Source of the DNA: Spirochaetota bacterium
GTDB taxonomy: Bacteria; Spirochaetota; Spirochaetia; SPDA01; JAJSAL01
Direction of reading: 5' to 3'
Assembly (NCBI GenBank): GCA_024274705.1
Contig: JAJSAL010000116.1
Coordinates: forward strand, 1-64,000
Length of the DNA stretch: 64,000 bases
Shown: positions 26,207 through 35,450 of the stretch, piece after piece
How positions within the stretch are numbered: position 1 is the first letter of the stretch
Layout of the letters: each line of letters starts with the position of its first letter
Program-made: the position numbers and the translations under genes
Notes under the pieces: generated by a model
The model's database searches: none
What the model saw: the letters and a program-made list of their open reading frames with translations, nothing else
Told to the model about the DNA's origin: nothing

Positions 26207-27371
26207 GAGTGCTGGTTCCTGTGTCAAAAGCACGAACACTTCCTATAGGAACCTGTTCATGATCGAGAAGATAAACTTCACCGGAAAAATTGTAGATAGC
26301 GAAAGATCCCACGAGTTCAGAACGCTCATTCCGGATGTCAAGATAATGGTACTCCGAATCATTCCGGAATTGTGAACTCATAGTAAGCCCTCGGCTTCTC
26401 AACACCGCCATGAATCCCGGATCTCTGGATAAAAGGAGTAGCTCTTCTTTCACATTATCGATTCTTCTTTCCAGCGAAGTACGCACATCCGCAGTATTGA
26501 TAAATCCAGGCAGTTCATTTTTAAGTGTTTCAAAATCCGGAAAGGTTTGCCCCCCCGCCTGATACTCAAGGGTGTCTTTTAACAGGGAGATGGAGAGGAC
26601 GGTTTCGCCTTTCTTCTTCAGGGAAATAGAGTAATCCTGTTCATTTTCCTTAAGAGGGGAAATGGAAAGGTGTTTTCTGCCCGTTACTTCACGAATCTCA
26701 GGTAAACCCGAAAGGGATGACAGGTTCTCCCGTTGTTTTTCCAACTCCAGGTAATGGTCCTGAATGTTCCGGATCGTGGAAGCAACGGCGGTTTCCAACT
26801 GGCCGAGAGATGTGAAAAGTGATTCCTCCCCGAGTAAAGGCCTGATAAAGTAGCTCCCATCAGGCATGGTAATGCCGCATTCATAAAACAGCTTTCCCCG
26901 GGAGGTCAACTGGAAGGATGTATCATTCATAAAGGTATATTCCAGATTATACGCTGCCAGAGTCTCCCCGAACTTTTCAGATTCTACCAGGATCCGGAGG
27001 TCTTCAGCATGCTTCCCTATCATAAACGCACCTGCGAGCTGTTCCACTGCGGTAAAATAGGGAAGGAAGCTCTGTTCGGAACCACTTTCCGATTCAACGT
27101 CTTCCCTGAAAAGAGGATACTCCCGTTGTTCCAGCCCGATCACCCTTCGGGATTCGTTTAAGTCTTCCGAAAGAAGATAGATGAGATTCCGTAATTCCGC
27201 ATACGCTTCGGTATTGTCCGCCGCTGCCTCTTCAAGGGCGCTGATCATCCGGTTCATCCCATACCGTTCGTTCTTCAATCTGTTGAGAGAAAGAGCGAAT
27301 ATGATTATAAGCGCTGCGATGATAAATGAGATGAAAATCGCAATGAAAAACGGTAGCCTGTTCTGAAACAT
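26193..27371 (-). CDS. membrane-anchored coiled-coil protein, zero-frame half of an LCP fusion
   Basis: The 392-residue product has an N-terminal membrane helix (FFIAIFISFIIAALIIIFAL, about 8-28) and a long periplasmic region rich in coiled coil (MNRMISALEEAAADNTEAYAELRN; IRNIQDHYLELEKQRENL; SLERRIDNVKEELLLL). It ends STQKKN at the TGA just after the A10 run. LCP proteins usually have an N-terminal anchor, which this half would supply. With a -1 shift the product is about 674 residues: anchor, coiled coil, LCP domain. No family was recognised for the coiled-coil part alone. Confidence 0.75.
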   Translation of the reverse strand: MFQNRLPFFIAIFISFIIAALIIIFALSLNRLKNERYGMNRMISALEEAAADNTEAYAELRNLIYLLSEDLNESRRVIGLEQREYPLFREDVESESGSEQSFLPYFTAVEQLAGAFMIGKHAEDLRILVESEKFGETLAAYNLEYTFMNDTSFQLTSRGKLFYECGITMPDGSYFIRPLLGEESLFTSLGQLETAVASTIRNIQDHYLELEKQRENLSSLSGLPEIREVTGRKHLSISPLKENEQDYSISLKKKGETVLSISLLKDTLEYQAGGQTFPDFETLKNELPGFINTADVRTSLERRIDNVKEELLLLSRDPGFMAVLRSRGLTMSSQFRNDSEYHYLDIRNERSELVGSFAIYNFSGEVYLLDHEQVPIGSVRAFDTGTSTQKKN

Positions 27372-27383
27372 AGTCTCCTGCTG

Positions 27384-28634
27384 TCAGTGTTTAAAACTGC
27401 GCTGCCCTGTATACTTCATAGCTGCGTTGAATTCGTTGCACGCCTGGATACATTCGAAATCTCTTAGAGAACCTCCGGGCTGAATGACTGCAGAAACCCC
27501 TTCCTTCAGTCCTACGTCGATACCGTCACGGAATGGGAAAAAAGCGTCGGAAACCATAACCGAATTCACCAGTCCGCCTTTCCGTTTCATTGTCTCTGTC
27601 TGTATTTCGTCTATTCTCTCTTTTTCTTCGAGAGAGGAGAAGGGCATATTGAACGTTTCCCATGATAAACGGTCTGCATACTTCCTGTACGCCTTATCCC
27701 TGGCTATCTCTGCAACCCCTACCCTGTCCTGTTCTCCTGTACCGATCCCGACAGTGACCCCGTCTTTTACATACATAATGGAGTTGCTGGTTACCCCGCT
27801 TTCCACCAGCCAGCCGAATACCATGTCGCTGTATTCCCGTGTATCCGGTTCGCGCTGGACTCGGTATTCCCTGCCTTCAAATGTCGAAGAAGCAGGGAGA
27901 AGGTCCTCGTTCGATAACACGGAGGGTACATACGACCACTGCATGATCATTCCTCCGTCTATCAGGGATTTTGCATCGAGAAAACGGCGTCCGATGAAGT
28001 CCTGAAGCCGTTTCATGTTTTCAATTTTCATCACCCTGAGATTCTTCTTCGTTTTAAAGCGGTTAAGCACACCTGGTGCATATTCCGGAGCGACCACAAC
28101 CTCGGAATAACTCTGTATGATCATTTCCGCAGTATCCAGGTCCATCTCCCGGTTCACGGCGATTGTGCCGCCGAACGCGGCGATGCGGTCCGCCATGAGA
28201 GCCTTGTTATACGACCCTGCAAGGGTGGAATCCAGGGCAACACCACAAGGGTTGTTGTGTTTTACAATTACCGTACACTGCGTGTCCTGAAAATAACGGA
28301 GAATGTTCAGAGCATTATCAGCATCGGTTATATTTGTCTTTCCAGGATGTTTTCCCGTCTGAAGCAGATCGATTTCCGAGGATAGATACCGTCCTGGTTC
28401 TATCATCGTTACATTTCCCAGCTGAAGATTACCGTTGACCAGTTTATAGAGAACTGCCTCCTGGCCCGGATTTTCTCCATAACGAAGTCCCCGGCGTTCT
28501 CCTTCAACGTCCCATTGTACTTTTTCAAAAAACAGTGTCTGGGTCCGTTCGGTATCCCGAAAGGTGATTTCCATCGTTTCAGGAAAATGATCCGTCAGTA
28601 CGGTCCTGTACATGGATGTCAGATTTTTTGCCAT
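27384..28634 (-). CDS. purH: AICAR formyltransferase, stand-alone (PurH C-terminal domain)
   Basis: The 416-residue protein corresponds to the transformylase half of bifunctional PurH, which formylates AICAR with 10-formyl-THF. It has LRYGENPGQEAVLY, the catalytic Lys-His in VIVKHNNPCGVAL, AFGGTIAVNREMD and the C-terminal SDAFFPFRDGID and IQPGGSLRD. It lacks the IMP cyclohydrolase half, which is the separate gene 11 bases upstream in a different frame. A good ribosome binding site (GAGG, about 7 bases before the ATG) supports a natural split rather than a frameshift. Confidence 0.9.
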   Translation of the reverse strand: MAKNLTSMYRTVLTDHFPETMEITFRDTERTQTLFFEKVQWDVEGERRGLRYGENPGQEAVLYKLVNGNLQLGNVTMIEPGRYLSSEIDLLQTGKHPGKTNITDADNALNILRYFQDTQCTVIVKHNNPCGVALDSTLAGSYNKALMADRIAAFGGTIAVNREMDLDTAEMIIQSYSEVVVAPEYAPGVLNRFKTKKNLRVMKIENMKRLQDFIGRRFLDAKSLIDGGMIMQWSYVPSVLSNEDLLPASSTFEGREYRVQREPDTREYSDMVFGWLVESGVTSNSIMYVKDGVTVGIGTGEQDRVGVAEIARDKAYRKYADRLSWETFNMPFSSLEEKERIDEIQTETMKRKGGLVNSVMVSDAFFPFRDGIDVGLKEGVSAVIQPGGSLRDFECIQACNEFNAAMKYTGQRSFKH

Positions 28635-28645
28635 GGCGTACCTCG

Positions 28646-29335
28646 TCAGCCGTCACAATAGGTGTAGATTTTTTCGCATTCCCCAAAGTTTGAAGAATTA
28701 AGGTATTCCGCAATCGCCTTGTCATACTTTGCAGTGTGGTTGAAACTTTGTACCGCCAGGGTATACCTTGTCTTGAGACTCACGGAACCTGCGTGCTCTC
28801 TCATTTCTTTCAGAATAGATGAGTAGTCATCAGGGTTGCACATGCTCGCTACCCTTAAGAAGTTCTTTGCCGAAGCCCGTAACATACAGGGACCGCCGAT
28901 ATCAATATACGTCCTGGCGTCTTCCAGGGTCACACCCTGCTGCGCAGCTGTTTGTGCAAAAGGATATAAATTTACAACGACCATATCAATGGAAACGCCA
29001 TGGATTCTCTTCATATCCTCCTGGTGATGCGGATTATACGTCTCGCTCAACAACCCAAGGTATATCTTGAAATCCAGAGTTTTGACGAGTCCTCCCTGCA
29101 TCTCCGGCTGCCCGGTGTAAGAGGCTACAGTCTGCACTGCACCTGCTCCGTCAGTACCCAGAAATTCGAGAATTCGTGTATATGTTCCTCCGGTAGAGTA
29201 GATTGTAACCTGTGGATTTATGTCGAGAAGGCCATGGACCAGGGTCTTAAGGTTCCTTTTATCGGAAACACTGATAAGTACGTTATTAACGGTGATGTAA
29301 TTATCGATGTCTTTCACTCGGTTTAAATCCACCAT
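28646..29335 (-). CDS. purH: IMP cyclohydrolase, stand-alone (PurH N-terminal, MGS-like domain)
   Basis: This is the N-terminal half of PurH, which closes FAICAR to IMP. The methylglyoxal-synthase-like fold shows in NVLISVSDKRNLKTLV, IYSTGGTYTRI, the HHQEDMKRIHG loop, VVNLYPF, IDIGGPCMLRASAKN and the final YDKAIAEYL. The open frame begins at 29386, but alignment and a GGAGG site favour a start at or just after 29335. It is cotranscribed with the transformylase gene, and its product IMP feeds the purA/guaB branch operon at 2.9-8.6 kb. Confidence 0.88.
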   Translation of the reverse strand: MVDLNRVKDIDNYITVNNVLISVSDKRNLKTLVHGLLDINPQVTIYSTGGTYTRILEFLGTDGAGAVQTVASYTGQPEMQGGLVKTLDFKIYLGLLSETYNPHHQEDMKRIHGVSIDMVVVNLYPFAQTAAQQGVTLEDARTYIDIGGPCMLRASAKNFLRVASMCNPDDYSSILKEMREHAGSVSLKTRYTLAVQSFNHTAKYDKAIAEYLNSSNFGECEKIYTYCDG

Positions 29336-29458
29336 GCGCCTCCATAAGCAGGTTGCAAGTATAGGAGAAATCCTGGAATCCTTCAATATTGGATAGTAAC
29401 ATACAGGACCTTTCCTGAAAAATGCCTGCCCTTGAAAAAAGGAAATAAGAGTGATAGA

Positions 29459-29485
29459 TTTACCTCTACGTAATCGCGAGGTAAA
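29459..29485 (+). promoter_or_regulatory. hairpin that would sequester the ribosome binding site of the barrel gene
   Basis: TTTACCTC (29459-29466) pairs perfectly with GAGGTAAA (29478-29485) across 11 bases. The second arm contains the GAGG ribosome binding site just before the GTG (29486) / TTG (29489) start codons. If the transcript includes the first arm, translation would depend on melting. A possible promoter (TTGAAA, then TAGATT) would start the RNA close to this arm, so inclusion is uncertain. Confidence 0.35.
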
Positions 29486-30103
29486 GTGTTGAAAAGATTC
29501 AATTGTCTACTTATCGTTTTATTCTTCATGCTTGCATGGTTCGGGATACCCCTTACGGCCCAGGATGCAGATGTTCCGGAAGAAGAAGTCCCTGTTACCG
29601 TCTATTCCCTTGGGGACCAGATGTTTTCCATCAATGCCGGTTTATTTATTCCCCTGTTTCTCCAGGCTAAAACCGGAGAAATATCCAGCACCAATCTTAG
29701 TCTCGGAGGGTATGGCTCTCTATCCTGGAGTGCTTTTGTAGGAAACCAGTTTTCTCTGGGAGCGGAATTCGGCGGAGCATTTTCGATGAGCCCCCTGCGG
29801 AGAGTGCTCATCCATATCCCTATCACCTTCAACCTGAAATATTTTTTCCGGCTGTATCCCTTTGACATTCCGATCCATCTCGGAGCAGGAGTCGTTTTTA
29901 CGAAACTTCAGGACGAACTGTTTGTCGGCCCTATCCTGAAACCCGGATTTTCATTTTACTGGAATGTTACCACTGAATGGGCTATCGGCATCCGGGTTAT
30001 CTACTGGTGGGTTCCACAGATATATCTTCAGGAAGATCTTAAAGATCAGTCACGGTTCGGGAATTTCCTTGAAACTTCTCTATCCGGTTTATACCACTTT
30101 TAA
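29486..30103 (+). CDS. small outer-membrane beta-barrel-like protein
   Basis: The 205-residue protein has a signal peptide (CLLIVLFFMLAWFGIPLTAQ) and then alternating amphipathic strands (FSINAGLFIPLF, LSLGGYGSLSWSAFVGNQFSLGAEFGGAFSM, IPIHLGAGVVFT). The last residues, LSGLYHF, give a C-terminal aromatic as in outer-membrane barrels. The size suits an eight-stranded barrel of the OmpW/OmpA-like class; a named family is not certain. The start is GTG at 29486 or TTG at 29489 behind GAGGTAA. It is followed after 19 bases by a lipoprotein gene on the same strand. Confidence 0.7.
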   Translation: MLKRFNCLLIVLFFMLAWFGIPLTAQDADVPEEEVPVTVYSLGDQMFSINAGLFIPLFLQAKTGEISSTNLSLGGYGSLSWSAFVGNQFSLGAEFGGAFSMSPLRRVLIHIPITFNLKYFFRLYPFDIPIHLGAGVVFTKLQDELFVGPILKPGFSFYWNVTTEWAIGIRVIYWWVPQIYLQEDLKDQSRFGNFLETSLSGLYHF

Positions 30104-30122
30104 CTGTATGGGACAAATAAGT

Positions 30123-31235
30123 ATGAAATCAATTACCATGGCAACAATACTTTTCGCACTGGCTCTTCTTATGTTTTCCTGCGAACACGGACCTATAGGC
30201 ATCTATTACAGCCTGGAGGTTGAAACCGACCTGGAGGACAATGATTCTCTTGACAACACTATTACCGTGCGATCTATGGCAAAAGTCGGAAGCGATTACT
30301 ATATAGGAGCAGGTGTGGTTTTTACCAGGGCCGATGTTGACGGATCCACCTGGGCACAGATTGCTCCACCGGAAGGCTATTCTACAAGTACCGAAGTAGC
30401 GGAATCCGGAAACGTTCTCTTTGCCGTTTATTCCACTCTGGATGGTGCAGGATCCACCCTGTTCTCCTATTCCAGCGGCACGTGGGTACCGGTTTCTTCC
30501 CTCAACGGTAAAAGATGCGACACGGTGATGAGTGCAGAAGACGGCGCCGGAAACGATGTGCTGTTTGCCGGGATCAGGAATACTGACGGCAGTTTTTCCA
30601 TTTACTCCTCTACTGATAACGGTTCAGTATTTTCCCTGGCAGGTTCTTCCTTTACCCGGCCCATCCGGGACGTTGCCTGGGTTGCCGACGCCTCCGGATC
30701 AACCACCGGGGATTTCTGGATTATTACGGGTACCACTCTTCTTACCAGTCCGGACACTTCTCCGGAAACACTCACCGTATCCACGAATACCCCGGACACC
30801 ACTTCCGTGTACGGCGGCCTCTTTTATTCCTCCGGCCTCCATGTCCCGTTTATCTCCACCCTGGACGGCTATGTTCATGGGTTATCCGGGGGGACTTGGA
30901 TAACCAGCACCCAGGTTGAGGACGAGCTCTACGATTTTGAAGAACTGGTAATCGGGGAGAACAATGTGATCTTAGTCGGTGCCTTAAACGGCTATTACGA
31001 AATGGTATTCAATACAGTTGTGGAGGATCCCATTACCCTTCTCAATCCCGGTATCGCCCGGGAAAGCCTGTCTACAAACCTCAATTACCTGAATACGACA
31101 CTTTCGGATAATGTGATCAACGCGCTTTTCACGGATACAATCGGAGATACTCAGAAACTATTTGCCTGTACGTCCGGAGACGGTCTGTGGGTTAATATTC
31201 CCCAGGGATCATACAGGGTGTGGGGTAGAGAGTAA
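30123..31235 (+). CDS. lipoprotein, probably beta-propeller-like, unknown
   Basis: Starting at 30123 the 370-residue product has a lipoprotein signal (MKSITMATILFALALLMFSC, cysteine at 20). The rest is Ser/Thr/Gly-rich with repeating short strands of the kind seen in BNR or propeller proteins: FSIYSSTDNGSVFSLAG, DFWIITGTTLLTSPD, VILVGALNGYYEMVF. No enzyme motif was found. The open frame extends upstream into the barrel gene but has no lipobox-compatible start there. Its location after the barrel gene suggests a surface or outer-membrane role. Confidence 0.7.
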   Translation: MKSITMATILFALALLMFSCEHGPIGIYYSLEVETDLEDNDSLDNTITVRSMAKVGSDYYIGAGVVFTRADVDGSTWAQIAPPEGYSTSTEVAESGNVLFAVYSTLDGAGSTLFSYSSGTWVPVSSLNGKRCDTVMSAEDGAGNDVLFAGIRNTDGSFSIYSSTDNGSVFSLAGSSFTRPIRDVAWVADASGSTTGDFWIITGTTLLTSPDTSPETLTVSTNTPDTTSVYGGLFYSSGLHVPFISTLDGYVHGLSGGTWITSTQVEDELYDFEELVIGENNVILVGALNGYYEMVFNTVVEDPITLLNPGIARESLSTNLNYLNTTLSDNVINALFTDTIGDTQKLFACTSGDGLWVNIPQGSYRVWGRE

Positions 31236-31251
31236 CGGGAACAAGGTCCGG

Positions 31252-34200
31252 TCAGTAGTATTCATCCGCTCCGATGTCGTAGGTCGGTTTAATCCCCTGG
31301 TCCGGATTAGGCCTTTTTTCATTTTCCCAGTCGACAGCATCCCCGCCCAGAGGTTTCACGTCGATCCCGCCGTCTACACAGAGAGATGATTGTTTCAACT
31401 TGAGCTCGCTGTCCTTGGAAACGATAAAGGTATTCTGCACCTCTTCTTCGATATTCTTATGAATCCTGCCGCCAAATGGGTAGCCGTCCGAACTGTTAAG
31501 GGCATCCATGGAGGTGTACATGGCATTTCCGTATGCAAGAATCGTCTTCCACCGCGCAAAATTATTAGCCCTTATTTCGGGTACCGTTGATGATCCGAGG
31601 ACAGCTACGGCAGTGCTGTTTGCCCGGTTATTAGATATAACGATGTTATTGATGATTCTCGATCCCCTGTCTCCGGAAATACGAAATCCCAAGGTCATCC
31701 GTTTCCCCTCCAGGCCGAGAATGGTATTGTTGAAAATATCCAGGGAAGATGAAGCCGATTCACAGACAATCACATCACCAGATGAACTTCCGATAAAATG
31801 ATTGTTCGAGACAAGGCCTGTTGATCGTACACTTTTAACAAAATAGATAAATTCCCTGGTTTCCTTCGATTTCACCGTTGATCGAATCAGGTTGAGCCGG
31901 GAATCCTTAACATGAAGGGCAATCGCTCCGCCGTAAGCTCCAGCATCCAGGATGCTTTCATCAATGTCTATCCTGGCATCATCCGCATACAGGAGGGTCG
32001 AAACCCTGGCGCCGCCCTCCCCGTTCAAAACGGATTTATGCAACGAGAGGGATCCGCCTTCCAGCCTCAGGCCGAAAGCATCTGCAGAACCTTTCCCTGT
32101 GGAGAGAGTTACATTCTCCATCCTGATATCGGTCTGAAAACTGACAATACCGGTTGTATGTTCTCCCGTTCCCGGCATCATTGTAACGAAACTGAAATCT
32201 GCAGACTCCAGGTTTTTCAGGACAACCGCGGTATACTTGCTGTTGTCATCAGCCTCGAAAACGGACTCGCTTACGGCAAGACTCTTTCCGGCAGAATAGA
32301 GCATAACGGGAGTATCCGATGAGTACGTTTTGAATGTCGACCCGGTTATCCACAAGCGGCCCGCCCTATGATCTATTACATTAGTCCCGCTGCAGGAATC
32401 AACGGAAAGAGTCAAACCGGAAAGACTGGTTTCACCTGCGGATGTACGAATAAGCACACTGCTCTCTTTTTCAGCTGAAAGCTGGAGATCCCGAACGATG
32501 ATCTTCCCTCCCCGCATCCACATGAGAGGGGTATCATCAGGATATGACTCATTGCGTTTGATTATCGTAGAAACTGTTTCACTTTTTTCCCATGTATCCG
32601 GATTAAAGCCGCCTACAATAGTGATATCGGTATCCAGGATTAAAGGTCCTCGGAACAGATATTCACCGGTACTTATAAAAATGGTCTTTCGTCCTGTCGT
32701 TTCCGACTGGTAAAAAGCCTTCCGTATCGAACGGAATGGTTTTTCCCGGGAACCGATATATAAATCGTTCCCCCTCCCGGAAACATAGATGATTTCCCGA
32801 TCGATGTAAAATGCAACTATCTTCTCAGAACTGCGATTACCGGCTTCGTCTGCGGTAAATGCAGTTACTCTGTATGAGGCGAATTCACCGGGTTTCGATT
32901 TGATCTTCAGGGGCTGTACATATTCTGTAAATTTCCCGGCAGCTGCAGGGTCATCCCCGGCAGTCGTGTTGCTCAGCTGGTAAAACAGGGTGCCTTCAGT
33001 GTGAGAAATAGAAATCGTAACATCACTTTGATAGTACTGTTCCTGTTCCACCCCTTGAATCGAAGGACTCGGCGGTGGAGACTTATCAATCGCTATAGAA
33101 TAGAATTCTTTCTTTAACGTCGACTGATCCTCTGTATCTGCGAACAGTGCGACAGAAACCATGTATCTGTTTGTCTCTCCATAGGCTGTATCCAGGACAA
33201 GTCCATTTTCAAGCATCGGGGAAAACCGGTTAACCTGTTTAACCGTCTCCGGCGGCTCGGTGATTTCGTACCTGACAATTCCGTTGGTGACATTTTTTAC
33301 CATGGAGATGTTTTCACTATACGTTTTCCCATCGGTAATCCCCCGAACAAGGGGTACATCACGTTTTGGAAGAAGAATCCGGATCTTCGATTCCCGGCTT
33401 CTGTTTCCTGCAGTATCTGAAACGAAATAGAATAACGAAACAGACTCCTTATCCTCGGGTACCGTGATGAAGAAGGGGGCATCGAAGAGGCTGAAAACCT
33501 CGTCTTCTCCGTTGCCGTCTACACGGTAAAAGAGGTTCCCTTCCGGAGGAGCATCCCAGGCAACCTGGATAAGCCCGCGGTGAAGAAGAGACTTATCGAT
33601 TTCGGGTTTATCCGGTTCCGGCGGAATTTTTCTATCAATGGTAAAGGAGATCATGGAGGGCGAAAGAGACATATTGCCTGCCGAATCGGTGGAAACAGCA
33701 GATATAACGTAAGAGACCTCTTTATCAGGTTCTCCGGAAAACGTAAGGGGTTCCGAATACCTGGAGGAACCTCTTCCCGGTAGCTGAGGCTGTCTGCCGT
33801 CTGTTGATAATTCGTAGTATACCCCTGCCCCGGCGTTATCGAAGGTTATCTGCACCGGTTGAGCTGTTATGCCGTTTTCAGGAACCCCTTCAAACACCGG
33901 GGAGGAAGGAGCAATTTTATCGATGGAAAAACTGAGGCGGAGAGACTCCTGGGAAGTATTCCCGGCCTTGTCTTTAACCAGGGCATCCAGAATAAACCAT
34001 TGCTCTTCCCCTTTCGGGATGTCTGCGGTCAGAGTGCCTGTGTAGACCTTCCCCATGGACGAAATATCAGCGTCACGTTCCAAGGGATAATTCGAAAGAA
34101 CATACAAAATTTCATCCGATGTGTCCCCGGAACCGAGACCGATTCGCACAGCACGATTATACACTCCTCCGTCCGTTACACCCGTAACAAGGGGCATATC

Positions 34201-35450
34201 CGGTGCTTTTTTATCTATGGTGACAGAATATACTTCTTCATTTATTGTACGATTTCCTGCATTGTCCATGGCGCCGAAGGTGAAATAATAGGTATGTTCA
34301 GTCCCTGGTTCAACATTCAGAAAGAACTCTTCGGGCATCAGGGTCCCCAAGGCATCGAATGGATCCGGAATGTCCTGCCCTGTTTCAGAAAGCCCGATGA
34401 ATACCTGATCTTCCGGATCTTCCCTCAGAACGTCCAGCAGTACCGCTGTGTTGCTCACCGACCCTGAAGTGAATCCTTTCGGGACAGGTAGAGCAGGAGG
34501 CCTGAGATCAATGGTAAATCTCAACTCAGAGACAGAACCTTTGTTATGATTTTCTGTGCTGTACGGGAGAAACTTGATCCTGCACACCGTTTCCTCATTG
34601 GGAACTCCGGTAAAACTGATACTCTCGTTGAGAACCGGAGATCCGAGATCCGGCAAAGGAGGATCAGAGCCGTCAATGGTAAAGGTATAGTATACTTTTA
34701 CTTCAGTATCAGATAGATCGCGCCGTATGCGTATATTGTCGGTGTTATACGATATTCCGTACTCAGCACCGGAGATATCCGGCAGGTCGGGAATACGTTT
34801 GTCGATAACGAACGTTTTCGGACCGGCGACGGGGCTCCGGTTTCCGCTTTTATCATAGGTAACAGCCGAAACGGTGTAGGCGGTGCGCTTACCTTCATAG
34901 CCGTTTAAATAGATTTTATCGTAATACCTCGATGATCCTGTCGACGGAAGGGCAGGCTCTATCCCGTTTTCATCGATCGTGTAATAAACCGTACCTTCGC
35001 CCTCGATAAAAAGATCGTTATCTTTGAATACAAATTCCGGAGCCTCCGGAGGAAGAAGGTCTATTGTGAACCTGTATTCGGTTACAGGTCCGGACACCTT
35101 TGTTATCCGGTTCACCGGCAGGAATTTCAACCGGATTGTTGTTTCAGCCGACGGCTCTCCGGTAAAAAGAAGCGAACCTGGGAATAGTTGTGATGAGGTA
35201 ACCGGGTCACCTGGGTCGGACCCGTTAACGGACATCGTGTAGTAAATGTTATAGGCTGGATCCGGTTTCGCAATACCCAAAGAGACGTCGGGTTTATTTG
35301 TGTAACCGCCATTTTCGATGCCGGTCAAAGGTGGCATTTTCGGAATTCTCCGGTCGAACCGGAAGGTATAAGGTCCGGCAACAGAACTGATGTTGCCTGT
35401 TTCATCAACAGCGATGGCAGCAATACTGTAAGTTACGATTCGGTCCTTTC
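31252..35450 (-). CDS. C-terminal two-thirds of a giant repeat/beta-helix protein, separated by a frameshift
   Basis: The frame is open back to about 35450; its first ATG is at 35337, mid-repeat, with no signal peptide. It holds about nine chitobiase-C-type repeats of the form xxYYTxxxDGSDP...F.G.P (for example NIYYTMSVNGSDPGDP, VYYTFTIDGSDPPLP). A right-handed beta-helix follows from IYVSGRGNDLYIGSREKPFRSI near residue 885, and the protein ends YDIGADEYY. The sequence before the ATG (VTYSIAAIAVDETGNISS) continues the repeat from the upstream frame, so this was one gene with the 605-codon ORF at 35433-37250. Probably an exported adhesive or carbohydrate-binding surface protein. Confidence 0.75.

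Noticed and set aside
27384-29386. Frameshift in a fused purH
   Set aside because: The second gene has its own ribosome binding site and a natural N-terminus, so a real split is more likely.
31239-31251. 13-base GGGAACAAGGTCC shared with the purB upstream region
   Set aside because: Many 13-base matches are expected by chance in 64 kb, and this copy lies between gene ends.
33859-34467. 202-codon plus-strand open frame
   Set aside because: Antisense to the repeat region of the giant surface gene; no signal or family pattern.
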